The notes under the pieces were generated by a model. That model ran no database searches. It was not told where the DNA came from and was given only the letters and a program-made list of their open reading frames with translations. This document shows, piece by piece, positions 10,485 to 20,698 of a stretch of DNA of 64,000 nt; the first letter of the stretch is position 1; every line of letters begins with the position of its first letter. Origin of the DNA: Dendrocalamus latiflorus (Eukaryota; Streptophyta; Magnoliopsida; Poales; Poaceae); assembly GCA_017311315.1 (NCBI GenBank), contig CM029672.1, positions 11,450,463 to 11,514,462 of the forward strand, in the 5' to 3' direction. The position numbers were made by a program, and so were the translations under genes.

Positions 10485-11017
10485 TTGTAGGCTTGCATTT
10501 TCGCAAGTTGTAATGCTCAAGTTTATGTTTGTAAAAATATTTATATATATGGAAGATTCTTCAATAAGGCCATGATTTTTCCTTATCGATATGATCTATT
10601 CTTCTGGGCTACGATTACAGCTTATTGCTTTAAGGATAGTTATTGCTGAGAGAATTCAGAAGCTAAAAAAACCAGAGCCATAAGCCCGTAGATGGATAGG
10701 AACACATAATTCTAGCCCGTGGATAAAGATTCATCTGCCCCTTGTTGCGGCTGTGCACGAGGATTGAATCTCCCCTTCTGAAGTTCAATGAAAGCTCATT
10801 GACTTCACCTGAAAAAGAAGTGGATAAAGATTCATCTGCCCCTACTCCTTTTTCGTTGGTGACAAAAACAGCTGCGCTAGTTTAACCTTAGCCTAGACGT
10901 AGACATTTTAACCAATCATCACGACGCGCTCACGGGGGCATTCGATTATGGCAAATTAAAATCCTGATTTTATTCCATTTGCTTTGTTTAATTGGAATGT
11001 GCACTCATGCATTCCAC
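10485..11017. other. Intergenic with a 24-bp direct repeat
   Basis: No gene is recognised. The 24-mer beginning GTGGATAAAGATTCATC occurs exactly at 10719-10742 and again at 10820-10843, which suggests a short duplication or a decayed repeat. Confidence 0.4.
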
Positions 11018-11020
11018 TTA

Positions 11021-11293
11021 GAGCAAGTACAATAGTATAGCCAACTAGTGGCTATAACACTTGTCCATTTCATCTATAGCCTTCAAAAAAATAGTTCATA
11101 CAATAAGGTAGCTATTACAATAACTATTTGGCCCCACGTGTAAGAGAGTGAAATACATATTTTTACGTGCTATAGCTAGCTGTAATTTAGTAGCCAGCTT
11201 CCTTCTCTCTCTTCCTTTCTCTCTTTGCCACGTAAGATTTGGTTGATATTATATTTGCTATAGCCTGCTGACTAAGCCTTATTGTACCTACTC
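11021..11293. mobile_element. Tourist-like (PIF/Harbinger) MITE
   Basis: Ends GAGCAAGTACAATAGTATAG.. and ..CTTATTGTACCTACTC form imperfect inverted repeats. It is flanked by TTA at 11018-11020 and 11294-11296, the 3-bp target site of PIF/Harbinger elements. The right TTA is shared with the next MITE. Non-coding, 273 bp. Confidence 0.75.
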
Positions 11294-11296
11294 TTA

Positions 11297-11697
11297 GAGC
11301 AACTCCAGCAGTAGCCCTCAAAACAGGGCCCCTACTTTTTATTTGAAGGCTTTCTCTACTTTTGAGGGCTTTGTTTTTTGGGCTACACTCCAGCAGGAGC
11401 CCTCAAAACAGGACCATCAAATTCATTCTTAGAGGGGATGACACATAGGACCCACCCTCATCCTCATCCTACTTTTGAGGGCTGAGGGGCAAAAAAACTC
11501 ACTCCAACAGGGCCCCTACTTGAGCCCTCAAAAGTAGGGGCTCCCTTCAGACCCCCAGGAATGAGGGCTCGAGGGGGAGATTTGAGGGCCCCCTACTTTT
11601 GAGGGCTCAAGTAGGGGCCCTGCTGGAGTGAGTTTTTTGCACCTCAGCCCTCAAAAGTAGGATGAGGGCTCAAGTAGGGGACTTGCTGGAGTTGCTC
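11297..11697. mobile_element. Tourist-like MITE with GAGCAACTCCAGCA ends
   Basis: Terminal GAGCAACTCCAGCA pairs exactly with ..TGCTGGAGTTGCTC. It is flanked by TTA at 11294-11296 and 11698-11700. The interior is made of repeated, inverted 'CCCTCAAAAGTAGG' modules, so most of the 401 bp can fold on itself. No coding capacity. Confidence 0.85.
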
Positions 11698-11868
11698 TTA
11701 AGGCTTGTATTCTTGTTGCTTGTTTCTGAACCCAAAACACATGGTACATCCATCCATCCATGATCCATCCATCCATAACTAGCTAGCTAGCTACTCCATA
11801 TATATCCACGTAAATATACATCGATCAACAACAACTTAAGGTTGTTGGCAATAGCTAGCTAGGGATCA

Positions 11869-12108
11869 ACGGCGGCTTCCGGTAACAACAAGGCGCATGC
11901 CATCGCTTGCATGCTGCTGGTGGTGCTGTCCGTCGCCGGGCAGCTCCTGATCATGGCTACGCCGGCGGCCGCGGCCAGCTGCCCCGGCCCCCTGCCCAAC
12001 CTCACGTGCGCGGCCTGCCAGGGTACCTGCCGAACGCCGGAACCGGCTACCGGGACTGCATCTCGTCATGCGAGGTCGACTGCCTCCGGTCAAGAGAACC
12101 TAAGCTAG
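11869..12108 (+). pseudogene. Small Cys-rich secreted peptide gene, decayed
   Basis: One frame encodes an export signal (ATG at 11911, MLLVVLSVAGQLLIMATPAA) followed by Cys-rich sequence (SCPGPLPNLTCAACQ). The frame then becomes Cys-poor and stops at 12106-12108. The likely continuation, with Cys spacing 'DCISSCEVDC', is in a different frame from about 12020. An in-frame extension upstream of 11911 reads T-A-A-S-G-N-N-K from an ACG at 11869-11871, so the original start may have been an ATG there. I conclude that it is a gene with a lost start and an indel. The family is not recognised; it belongs to the broad class of six-Cys plant peptides. Confidence 0.45.
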
Positions 12109-12557
12109 CTAGCCAGCCTCTCGGCGTGCAGATGCAGCACGTTGACATTGCCTCCGGTCATTTTGATCCATGTGTATATTGGGAGTTGGTGAAGGAATTA
12201 ATGCCATGGTTTTTTGTAAGGAATCCACAACTTCTGTAGCATTGCTTTGATTACGTCGCCAAAAAATTTGCTTAATTGGCTCTTCCAAGTTTCGGGTGTT
12301 TTACGAGTTAAGTGATGCTGCAAATCGAGGGTGGACTAGCTAGCCCGTATCAGCTAGCTTCCTGAGTAGTGGTCGCAGTGCCGACATAGATCCAATCTCA
12401 AACACAAGAACACAACTACACGAGGGAGAGTTACAAATGCAAGGGTGGGACATATATCTGATATCTCTTTATAGTTTCTCAACAGAAGGGATGTACAATG
12501 AGAGATAGGGCATGTGTGTCTATTTATGGAGAAACCTAGTGTGCGCCTTAGTTAGAT
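12109..12557. other. Intergenic
   Basis: No gene is recognised. The stretch is rich in CTAGCTAG-type short repeats. Confidence 0.3.
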
Positions 12558-12760
12558 CTTGTTCCTTTTAGCTTTTTGTGGTTTTAGGCTTCCGCTTCTC
12601 CAAAAGTTAAAACAAACAGAGTGACTTCTCAAAACTGCTTCTTCAAACGGCTTTTCGAGTTTAAAATTATGTGCGCCGTTCACGTTGACATTTACACTGT
12701 CCATCGTCGTTTCAAAAAACATAGACAAAAATCACTAACAATAGCTCAAAAGAACTGAAC
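12558..12760. mobile_element. MITE family B, copy 1
   Basis: About 200 bp starting TTGTTCCTTTTAGCTTTTTG and ending AGCTCAAAAGAACTGAA; the ends are partly inverted (GTTC.TTTTAGCT / AGCTCAAAAGAAC). It is related to 13611-13802 through the shared blocks 'CGAGTTTAAAATT.TGTGC' and 'CATTCACGTT' and the order of motifs. Likely hAT-like; target duplication not determined. Confidence 0.6.
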
Positions 12761-12885
12761 CTTACATATACATGCCGTTCATTTGTGCTCTAGCTGCTAA
12801 GTTATGTTATTTTTGTCTCCAAAAGAAATTAAGCGTTATGTTACAGCTAGCTAAGTTCACTGCTAGTTCTTGAGAGCTGAAAAAA

Positions 12886-13161
12886 TGTTGTTAAAAGTAT
12901 AAGTAAATTGCTCATCTTTTCTTATCAGTTTTAACTTTTAGATGAACTGGCTATTGCATGTAACTCAATATATGGTATTAGAGCTAAGAGGTCTTGAATT
13001 CAAGACCCGATTGGCGCAATTAAAAAAATTATAGTTCACTTCTATTCCATGTTTTAAACCTGAGGAAGACGTGGGGGGAGTGTTGAAGTATAAGTGAATT
13101 GCTTATTTTTCTTTATCAGTTTAAGCTTTTGAATGAATTAACTGATGCATGCAACTCAATA
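12886..13161 (+). mobile_element. TRIM element (terminal-repeat retrotransposon in miniature)
   Basis: Direct repeats of about 82-85 bp lie at 12886-12970 and 13081-13161 (TGTTG..AAGTATAAGT(A/G)AATTGCT.. to ..G(T/C)AACTCAATA). The first is followed by a tRNA-Met-type primer site, TGGTATTAGAGC (12973-12984). The second is preceded by a polypurine tract, GTGGGGGGAG (13071-13080). This is LTR-PBS-PPT-LTR order with only about 110 bp of interior and no coding capacity. No clear target duplication was seen, so the exact ends are uncertain by a few bases. Confidence 0.8.
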
Positions 13162-13610
13162 AGTATTGCTATTTGTCTTTCGCTCTTGGGTCACATTATT
13201 CCAGATGCGCTATCATTTGGTGAGAATGAGATCATTGTTTGTTATGTGCTCTCTTCAGTGGTGTGGTTGCGACATATGCTGATGCGTTGTTCAGTGCGAT
13301 CTTAATTATTTGTGAATCCAGAAAAAAAAGTGATGTTGTTTGTAGCCACGTTGCTCCCAAGTTGGCTGCACATGCGTTACAGACGATTTCTGTTCATCTT
13401 ATGTAGTTCTTCCCTGTCTTATTTATATCACGTTAACGATCAAGTGAGACAGAGATCATCATCTGAGAATCTGGTTTACTCTTGGGAGGTGTGTACAAGT
13501 CCTGGCTTGATGGGCCTTGTTTGGGCTTGGTGGGCCTTGATGGACTTAAACGGTGGGCCTAAATTTGCAATAGCTGACTATGGCGAAACGATGAGAAGCC
13601 CCTCGAGACC
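13162..13610. other. Intergenic, possible degenerate coding scrap
   Basis: A short open stretch near 13240-13390 reads '..VVATYADALFSAIL..' and later '..VAPKLAAHALQTI..' but stops on both sides and matches nothing I recognise. The TGGGCCT-rich block at 13505-13560 resembles the spacer in RPS12 intron 2. Confidence 0.25.
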
Positions 13611-13802
13611 CGTTCTTTTGTGTTTTTAGATTGTGTTTTGGTTTTTTTTAAAGCTAAAATAAATAGAATGATTTTTAAACTGGATTATCTAAATTGTTTC
13701 TCGAGTTTAAAATTGTGTGCACCATTCACGTTATTGTCTTCGTCATTCACTGTCATATCAAAAAAACTTAGATAAAAATTATGAGCCAGAGCTAAAAACA
13801 CA
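13611..13802. mobile_element. MITE family B, copy 2
   Basis: Related to 12558-12760: a GTTCTTTTGTGTTTTTAG start, 'CTCGAGTTTAAAATTGTGTGC', 'CATTCACGTTATTG' and a GAGCTAAAAACA end. Non-coding. Confidence 0.55.
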
Positions 13803-14119
13803 TGTCTCAGGAGATGCTTCACGTTCCGATCTGAACTGAACTCCGTTCCGAGCTGTATCATTGCTTGAGGATAGGGCCCTTCACATGAAAAGGAACTATA
13901 TAATGCCGAATTGGATGCCATTGTTCTTGCTCTTATGAGCCATTTGTACTTTCTTAATCTCTTTTGCAACGTACTGCGCATCATGCTTGTATGCAACCTC
14001 CTCTTTCTGAAGCAGTGATTGATGTTGGTTTGGTATTGACGCGTTCGTTTGCATTTGGAGAATGCTTACTAATATCATGTCAAGTTATGCTAATCTTGAA
14101 AGAAGACATATCAGGGAAG

Positions 14120-14400
14120 GAGCACTGAAGATTCAAGACATGCTATATTTGAATGTGAGACCGCAGCAAAGGTGTGGAGAGCTCTTTATTTAGACAATGA
14201 AATAAAGGAAGCTCTCAAGGCATCTACCTCGGGAAGGAAGGTTATGAAATATATATATTGCACAAATGCATGCTGAAAAAGAAATCCTCTTTCTTGGCCA
14301 ACTTGACTTTCATGACACCATATCAGTAGCGTGTTGATATATTTGGTGGGAAAGGAATAAAATCAGGAGAGAGAAACATGCAGGTATGCCATGCCATACA
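14120..14400 (+). pseudogene. LINE reverse-transcriptase C-terminal (zf-RVT) remnant
   Basis: The plus-strand frame at 14120-14272 reads 'STEDSRHAIFECETAAKVWR' then 'ALYLDNEIKEAL', with the H..F.C..A..VW pattern of the zf-RVT domain that ends plant L1-type ORF2. After stops and a shift, 14310-14400 reads 'YIWWERNKIRREKHAG', which also matches the usual LINE continuation. The rest of ORF2 is absent, so this is a 3' scrap. Confidence 0.65.
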
Positions 14401-14442
14401 GCTCAAGCTATTGGTTCCTATCTGGAATCATTTATACGCGTA

Positions 14443-14482
14443 AATAGTAGTACTTTATACAAAAGTATAAAGTACTACTATT
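14443..14482. repeat. Perfect 18-bp hairpin with AAAA loop
   Basis: ATAGTAGTACTTTATAC-type left arm (14443-14460), AAAA, then the complementary arm at 14465-14482. It has no following T-run on either strand to support a terminator reading. Confidence 0.85.
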
Positions 14483-14483
14483 A

Positions 14484-15567
14484 GGAAAATTGTGTTACCT
14501 ACCTGATATGCCAATTAGGAAAGTTCTTCAATACCAGTGTTCTAATTGTTGGTTTAGAGAATATGTAATATTTAATAGGATTTGTAGCGTGGTAGCTTGT
14601 GTATGGATGTGGTTGAGCGTGTTACAGATTTTTCATTTCTTTTTTCAAATCAGGGTCTGGTTGCTCTTCTGACTCTGGTTTTTCCATGGCTCATGAAATA
14701 TACATAGGGCTGTTAGAGACTGAGTGGTGTTGATGACATGGTGTTGTGTTAATAGTCAGGTTGTGTATGCCATGCTCAAATTAGGCCATATTATAAGGAA
14801 GCTTTGTTCTATTTTTCTCATAATCCTCAGCTTCATAACTTGTACACAGTTCGGTATTGAAGTTTGGGTGAGTGATAGCACGATTGCTAACTCTATAGTG
14901 GTATTTTACGTAGCATTGTCATGATGTAGGTTTGAAACAGTAAGATGCATCATACAAATATTTCACTCTGCGGATTCATCTCTGTTATGCAAAAACAAAA
15001 AAAAAACGATGTTTTGTTACGGAGAAGGGAAAGAATATGTTCTTTCGTGGCACACATGATGGACTGATGATTCTTGATTTGAGTCTCACTGGAGTGAATT
15101 CGGTTCATTTCTTCATGGTAGATCAACAACTCATCCTACGGACACAGTAAAGCGAGGCTTAATTTTTATGTGGTTGAAAATAGCCAACAGAGGTTTTTTT
15201 ACTGTTCAATTTCATTTCTTCTGCACGATTTCTCTCCCTGGTCTTGTTCACCGTGCTTGTCACTTCACTGAAACAGAACATCAGGTCACCAAGATTTGCA
15301 ACTGCATTCCCCTTTGCTGTGTATGGAGGGCAGTATCTTATCCGAAGTGGCAGCCTCTAACCAGGGGATGCCACATCAGCAGCAAGAATCTGAAACCTAT
15401 CCATGAGTGGCCGCTGCAGGCCACAAGCTCCCCTTGTGGCTCCCGTTCTGCACCTCGCTTCTCCAAGCTTTAAGAAAGGCTCTCCTTAGCTCTTGGCAAT
15501 GGGAGAACCATAGCAATTTGTTTATTTGTAAACGACACCAGGACAGGAAGGACCTTGCACAGGCGCC
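14484..15567. other. PSAK upstream region
   Basis: No gene is recognised between the LINE scrap and PSAK. The proximal part (about 15380-15567) holds the PSAK 5' UTR and promoter. I could not assign a confident TATA box. Confidence 0.3.
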
Positions 15568-16325
15568 ATGGCTTCCCAGCTCTCTTCCGCCGCCGCCATG
15601 ACCTCCGCGCCGCAGTTCCACGGCCTCCGGAGCCACTCCTCACCTAGGTCCATGGTCAGTTCCATCATTCATCTCTTGGTGTTCTTCTTAGGTGCATCTC
15701 TTTTTCTAATAAGAAATCGATGCTCGAAATAGAGGCAGAGACAGGAAGGTAGCGAGTCAAGAATCTGAGACACTCGATCCGAGCTGTCCCACTTTCTAGT
15801 TCATCATCGTCTACCTAGGCACGGCATCGCTATAACCGGATCTGTATATAGTGCAAGAAGCTCTGAATCTTACCGCGCTTTTGCCTCATTGTGCTTAATT
15901 ACAGGTGACGCTGCCGTCGGTGAGGATGGGCAGGAAGAGGTCCCAGGGCATCCGGTGCGACTACATCGGCTCAGCCACCAACCTTGTAAGAATAGATTTT
16001 ACATATAGTAGTGCAGCGTGGTTTGCATTTACGAAGACGTAGTTAAGCTTGATGGATGCGTACTGTCGATTGGACGATGCAGATCATGGTGACGACGACG
16101 ACGCTGATGCTGTTCGCGGGTCGGTTCGGTCTGGCGCCGTCGGCGAACCGGAAGGCGACGGCGGGGCTGAAGCTGGAGGCGCGCGACTCCGGGCTGCAGA
16201 CGGGCGACCCCGCCGGGTTCACGCTCGCCGACACGCTGGCCTGCGGCTCCGTCGGCCACATCCTGGGCGTCGGCATCGTCCTCGGCCTCAAGAACACCGG
16301 CGTCCTCGACCAGATCGTCGGCTAG
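15568..16325 (+). CDS. PSAK: Photosystem I reaction centre subunit K, chloroplast (PsaK)
   Basis: Three exons, 15568-15654, 15905-15985 and 16083-16325, with GT-AG introns (GTCAGT..ACAG, GTAAGA..GCAG) and all joins in phase 0. The 136-residue precursor has a Ser/Ala-rich transit peptide (MASQLSSAAAMTSAPQFHG..) followed by mature PsaK beginning near 'CDYIGSATNL'. Two membrane helices are 'LIMVTTTTLMLFAGRFGLAP' and the 'GHILGVGIVLGLKNTGVL' region, with the conserved stromal loop 'ATAGLKLEARDSGLQTGDPA' between them. PsaK sits at the edge of PSI and helps bind the light-harvesting antenna. Full length, no lesions. A hAT element has inserted about 310 bp after the stop and is not within the coding region. 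Confidence 0.96.
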
Positions 16326-17055
16326 ACAAATCCATGCCATGCCATGCATGCGTGCGTGTAATGGGATGCTCGGTGCATGCCTAGCTATGTGATGTAGCGT
16401 ACATTCTGCGTGCGTGCGTGCATCTTAGCTTGTTTCAATGGAATGGACGTACAGAGCTTGTTAATTGGCTTGTGATTCAGACAACAATGCGTAATATTTC
16501 GTTGGTTGGTTTCTGAGTTTTTTTGGGTATGTGCATGCTCTTGAGATTTAATTTATGTACAGGATTACTCTGTCCTTGCTGTTTTCGCAGGGCAAATTTT
16601 TGCAAACTTGGGAAAGCAGAAGGAAGAGAACCACCAGTAGGGGTGAAAACGGATTGGATATTTCCCGACCGACCGACCGTCGAATCCGAGTCGGATCGAA
16701 TTCGGATAGTTATGTCGGATAATTATCGGATTCGGAGTCGGATTCGGATAGTTTTTTCGGATACGGATTCGGATTCGGAAATGAACTATCCGAGGGATAC
16801 GGATACTATCCGGAATTTTATCGGATAATACCCGGATATATTTTTTGGATATCCGGCCCAACGGTAGCCTGCAGTGCCAAGCCCATCAGCGAGACGCAGG
16901 TCACGCAGCAGTGCAGCACGCCTCACGCGGTCACGCCTCCGCACTTCGTGACTTCGAGTCTTCGCCTCTCCGGGAATCGAGATTCGAGAGGGAGATTTCA
17001 GATTTGGGGGCTGGCTTTGGGTCTTTGGGAGAGGCGGAGTCGCGGAGAGCGGCTG

Positions 17056-17290
17056 CTAGGGTTCCCAGTTCCCACTTCCCAGTCCGCCTACCCGCCGCTC
17101 GCCGACCCGCGGTCCCTTGGGCTGGCGACTACGTGCTAGGGTTCCCAGTCCGCCGCTCCTCCCCGCTCGCCGACCCGCTGCTCGCCGACCCGTGGTCCCT
17201 TGGGCTGGTGGCTGCGTGGTAGGGTTCCCAGTCCGCCGTTCCTCCCCGCTCGTCGACCTACCGCTTGCCGACCCGCAGCTGCGTTCAAGG
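17056..17290 (+). repeat. About 81-bp tandem repeat in the hAT 5' leader
   Basis: 'GCTAGGGTTCCCAGT' recurs at about 17056, 17136 and 17218 (spacing about 80 and 82), each followed by GCTCGCCGACCCG-type sequence. About 2.8 copies. This is probably part of the transposase 5' UTR. Confidence 0.8.
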
Positions 17291-18046
17291 TTCAACTCGT
17301 AAGGATTCACTCAGCTTCCTAGTGATTTTTTGCCAGATTGGTTCGATCGGTGTGTATTTTGTGGTTAATTTTGGCTTTAGTTTGGTACTTTCAAGCAGGA
17401 AGGGAGCGTGATGGGCTGATGGCCAGGAGCTCCTTCAAGCTGGAGCACCTGCTCGGTTTGTCTAATGTTCCCATGCTCCTCCTGTGTTTCTGTAGGGAAG
17501 TTGCGATGTTTGCTGTAATTTTGGAGTTTCGATTATTGACTGTGTACAAATTTTAGGAACAGTTGCGTAGATTTCTAGAAATTCAGGAAAGGAGCAGCTT
17601 CCTGCATAATAGTATGCTATGATAATTTGTTTAGAATATATGAGATGATGGTGTTGTTTTGGGGGAAGGTGATGTCTAACTAAAAGAACTGTAGGGGAGC
17701 TAGCAGCTGCCTGTTGAATTATGCAAGACTTGTGCTAATTTGCAAGGAGCTTGTGATTATCATAAGGTTGTGTGGCTGGTTTGGATTGATAGTATAACAT
17801 GCCTGTGATTAATTTTAATAAGTACTCTTCGTGGTTATCATACTCGCCGGTCCGCCATCGCCACAGCCTGTTAGCCACTTTAGTCCACACCGCACCACAA
17901 CTTTTTTGCTTCAGCTCAATATTATATTTTTGTAGCTGGTAAAATGAGGATATCATGCTGCTTGTAGTGTCAGACTGTTTTTGTGAAGATTTGTGAATTT
18001 ACATGTTGTTCTCATCACTTTTTTTGGTTAACGATGTAGGTTAACG

Positions 18047-19902
18047 ATGAAGTCTGGAGCTGGAAGTGCAAGTGCCAATACAAGTACATGTGCATCAGCT
18101 GTTGCTATCATTGGTCCAAGCATGTCTACACCAAGTACTAGTGCATTAGCAGCTGTGGCACTTTCAGAGCCAACGGTAGCACCAAGAACTGAAGGTGAAG
18201 ATGATCGTGATGTTGTTTTCACTGGAGAGAATGAGCCACCTGAAAAAAACAAAAGAAGAGTACCTCTGGGGTTTGGGAGCACTTCACCAAGGAATGCATT
18301 ACGAAGACAGAATCAGATGGTGTTGTGAAGAAAGAGCTTTGGGCAAAATGCAAGAAATGCACATACAAAAGCCGAGCTGAGAGCACGAGAGGTACAAAGG
18401 CTTTCTGGAATCATTTGGCCAACAAGCATGCTATAAAGCAAGGTCAACAACTACTTAAGCTAGAAAAGGGTGAGCACAACAACACTGCATCTGTTCAGAC
18501 ATACAGGTATGATCAAGCAGAAAGTATGAAGAAGTTCTATCTGTCACTTGTTATGCATGAATACCCCTTCAACATGGTTGAGCATGAGTACTTTGTTGAC
18601 TTTATCAAGTCTTTGCGGCCTAGTTTTTCATTTAAGTCTCACATAACAACTAGAAAAGAAAGAGTGGATCTTTTCATAGAGGAAAAGCAAAAGTTGTATG
18701 AACATTTTAAATCTGTTTCAAGTCGCTTTTCCACAACCATGGATATGTGGACATCGAACCAAAACAAAGGTTATATGTGCATCACGGTTCATTGGATTGA
18801 TGACAATTGGCAAATGCAGAAAAGGAAAGTTACATTCATGCACGTGAAAGGTCACCACTCAGGAACAGTGCTAGGCAATGAGTTTGTTATGTGTATGATG
18901 AAAATGAACCTTGAAAAGAAATTATTTGCAATGACTTTGGACAATGCATCGGCTAATGATAAATGTGTCACAGAAGTTGTCTCAACACTTAAGAAGCGTG
19001 CTCCCTTAATATGTGACGGTGCCTTTTTTCATGTCAGATGTTTCTGTCATATATTAAATCTTGTTGCGCAAGATGGTTTGAAAGTAATTGCAAGGTCAAT
19101 TCATAATATTAGAGCTACCATTGTAATTGCGAAAAATTCTTTGTTGCAATGGGAGGAATTTAAGAAATGTGCATTAGAATGTGATTTAGATATTAAGAGG
19201 GGTCTTTCATTGGATGTTTCAACAATGTGGAACTCAACATTTCAAATGTTGAAGCAAGTTGTTTACTATAGAAGGGCATTTGATAGGCTATTGTTCTTAA
19301 ATGCAAGAAAGTATGAGAAGTGTGATCCTTCAAATGTAGATTGGGACATGGCATTAGAGTTATGTAAGTGTTTGAAGACATTTCATGAAGCTACTGAGAT
19401 ATTTTCTGCAAGTACATATCCAACAGCAAATTTATTTTTTCAAAAATTCTGTGCAATCAAGCTGGCAATTACAAAATGGTGTTGTAGCTCTAATGAAGTT
19501 ATTTCTGAAATGGCTAAGGTCATGAAAGTTAAATACGATAAGTATTGGGAAAAGTCCAATATAACTCTTGCTATAGCATGCTTTCTTGATCCTAGATATA
19601 AGAAAAAGTTGGTAGAATATTATCTGAAGAAGATTTATGGGGAGGTTGTTGGTATGGTTGAGCTCAATGCATTCACCGATGTCATAAGGAAACTATTTGA
19701 AGCTTACATCCCTACCACAAAAGAGACTTCAAATGCTACTGCTACTACTGTACCTAGAGTAGTTTCTCAGCCACATGGTGATGATCTTGATGACATTGAC
19801 ATGGATGATCATGATCTTGAAGAGTACTTGTATGATACAACTGTGCCAACTCATGAGAACATGCTAAGTATCAGACTGGTATCAGACTGGGCTGATGGCT
19901 AA
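18047..19902 (+). pseudogene. hAT transposase (BED finger, RICESLEEPER-like), frameshifted and C-terminally truncated
   Basis: The 525-codon frame from 18325 carries the end of a BED zinc finger (C9, C12, H30, H35 of that frame). It also has the hAT catalytic-core landmarks 'TTMDMWTSNQNKGYMCIT', 'FAMTLDNASANDK', 'FHVRCFCHILNLVAQDGL', 'STMWNSTFQMLKQ' and 'HEATEIFSASTYPTANLF'. The start of the BED domain ('GVWEHFTKECITKTESDG') lies upstream in the same frame. The N-terminal extension (ATG at 18047, MKSGAGSASANTST..) is in another frame; the switch falls on an A-run at about 18243-18250, consistent with a 1-nt loss. The protein ends soon after the acidic 'DDLDDIDMDDHDLEEYL' linker. The following hAT dimerisation domain (the usual 'LD.YL......WW......YP.LS..ARD' block) is missing, so autonomous activity is unlikely. 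A splice acceptor ending GATGTAG precedes 18040. Confidence 0.85.
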
Positions 19903-20494
19903 GTGTCAGTTTCTGCCCAGTTTCTGGATGGAACATGCTAAGTATTAGATGGAACCTTGGTGGATGATCGATTGATGGCTTGATGCAGTTTATTTTGTGC
20001 TTTCTTATTTCAGCTTGGTGCCAAATCAGTGGAGCTTGTTCATATTTCAGCTGCAATCTAAGTTTTAGCTGCAATCTAAGTCTAAAATGGCCTATATTTG
20101 AAATATGCAAACCAACTAGCTTTTGGGATTATATGAGGGCATGTTATTGCTGCAATCTAAGTTTCAATTGTATGCTTAGCTGCTTGGTAAATGTGTTAGC
20201 ACTCACATGGCATATGGGTAGGAGGTGAGTATGAAAGCAGTAAATGTGTTGGTACTGTTGATTGGCAATACTCTTCCTGTTAATGTGCTTACATACTATA
20301 CACACCTCTATTTTGTGTTTTCTGCTCTGCTTGTACATGTGCGTGCTGCTCATTTGGTACATGTGCGTGCTGCTCTGCTCATCACCCCAGCGTGTTCCAC
20401 AAAAAACTGCATGTTTGCATGTGGGGTTTGATAGTTTTTTTCAACCAGTTTATTACATTACATTTTCTACCCGTCTATATATGCCTTTTGTATT
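19903..20494 (+). other. 3' non-coding part of the hAT element
   Basis: It contains short local repeats ('GCTGCAATCTAAG' several times; 'ACATGTGCGTGCTGCTC' twice) and no coding sequence. It occupies the place where the missing transposase C-terminus would be. Confidence 0.5.
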
Positions 20495-20698
20495 CCTACG
20501 TAATATCCGACGAGATATTCGTTATTGTATTCGCATCCACTCCGTATTCGTTCCGTATCTGTGACCGATACTATCCGGATTCGTATTCGTATCCTGCACT
20601 ATTTGTATTCGACTCCGAATCCGAGAAAAAATATAGGATAGGATATGGAATAAGCAATATCCGACCGAATTCGACCCATTTTCACCCCTAACCACCAG

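Larger units (their letters stand above)
16638..20690 (+). mobile_element. hAT DNA transposon with perfect 8-bp TSD
   Basis: Ends TAGGGGTGAAAACGG and ..CCATTTTCACCCCTA form 15-bp inverted repeats with one mismatch. They are flanked by the identical 8-bp ACCACCAG at 16630-16637 and 20691-20698. Both subterminal regions (16670-16860 and about 20495-20665) are packed with TCGGAT/ATCCGA motifs in mirror orientation, the usual arrangement for hAT transposase-binding sites. The interior carries a GC-rich 5' leader, an intron-like stretch and a transposase gene missing its dimerisation domain. The intact TSD points to a fairly recent insertion. Total 4053 bp. Confidence 0.92.

Noticed and set aside
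12960..13012. tRNA-like motif ('GGTATTAGAGCTAAGAGGTC..ATTCAAGACCC')
   Set aside because: It is the primer-binding site and adjacent interior of the TRIM element; no cloverleaf can be completed.
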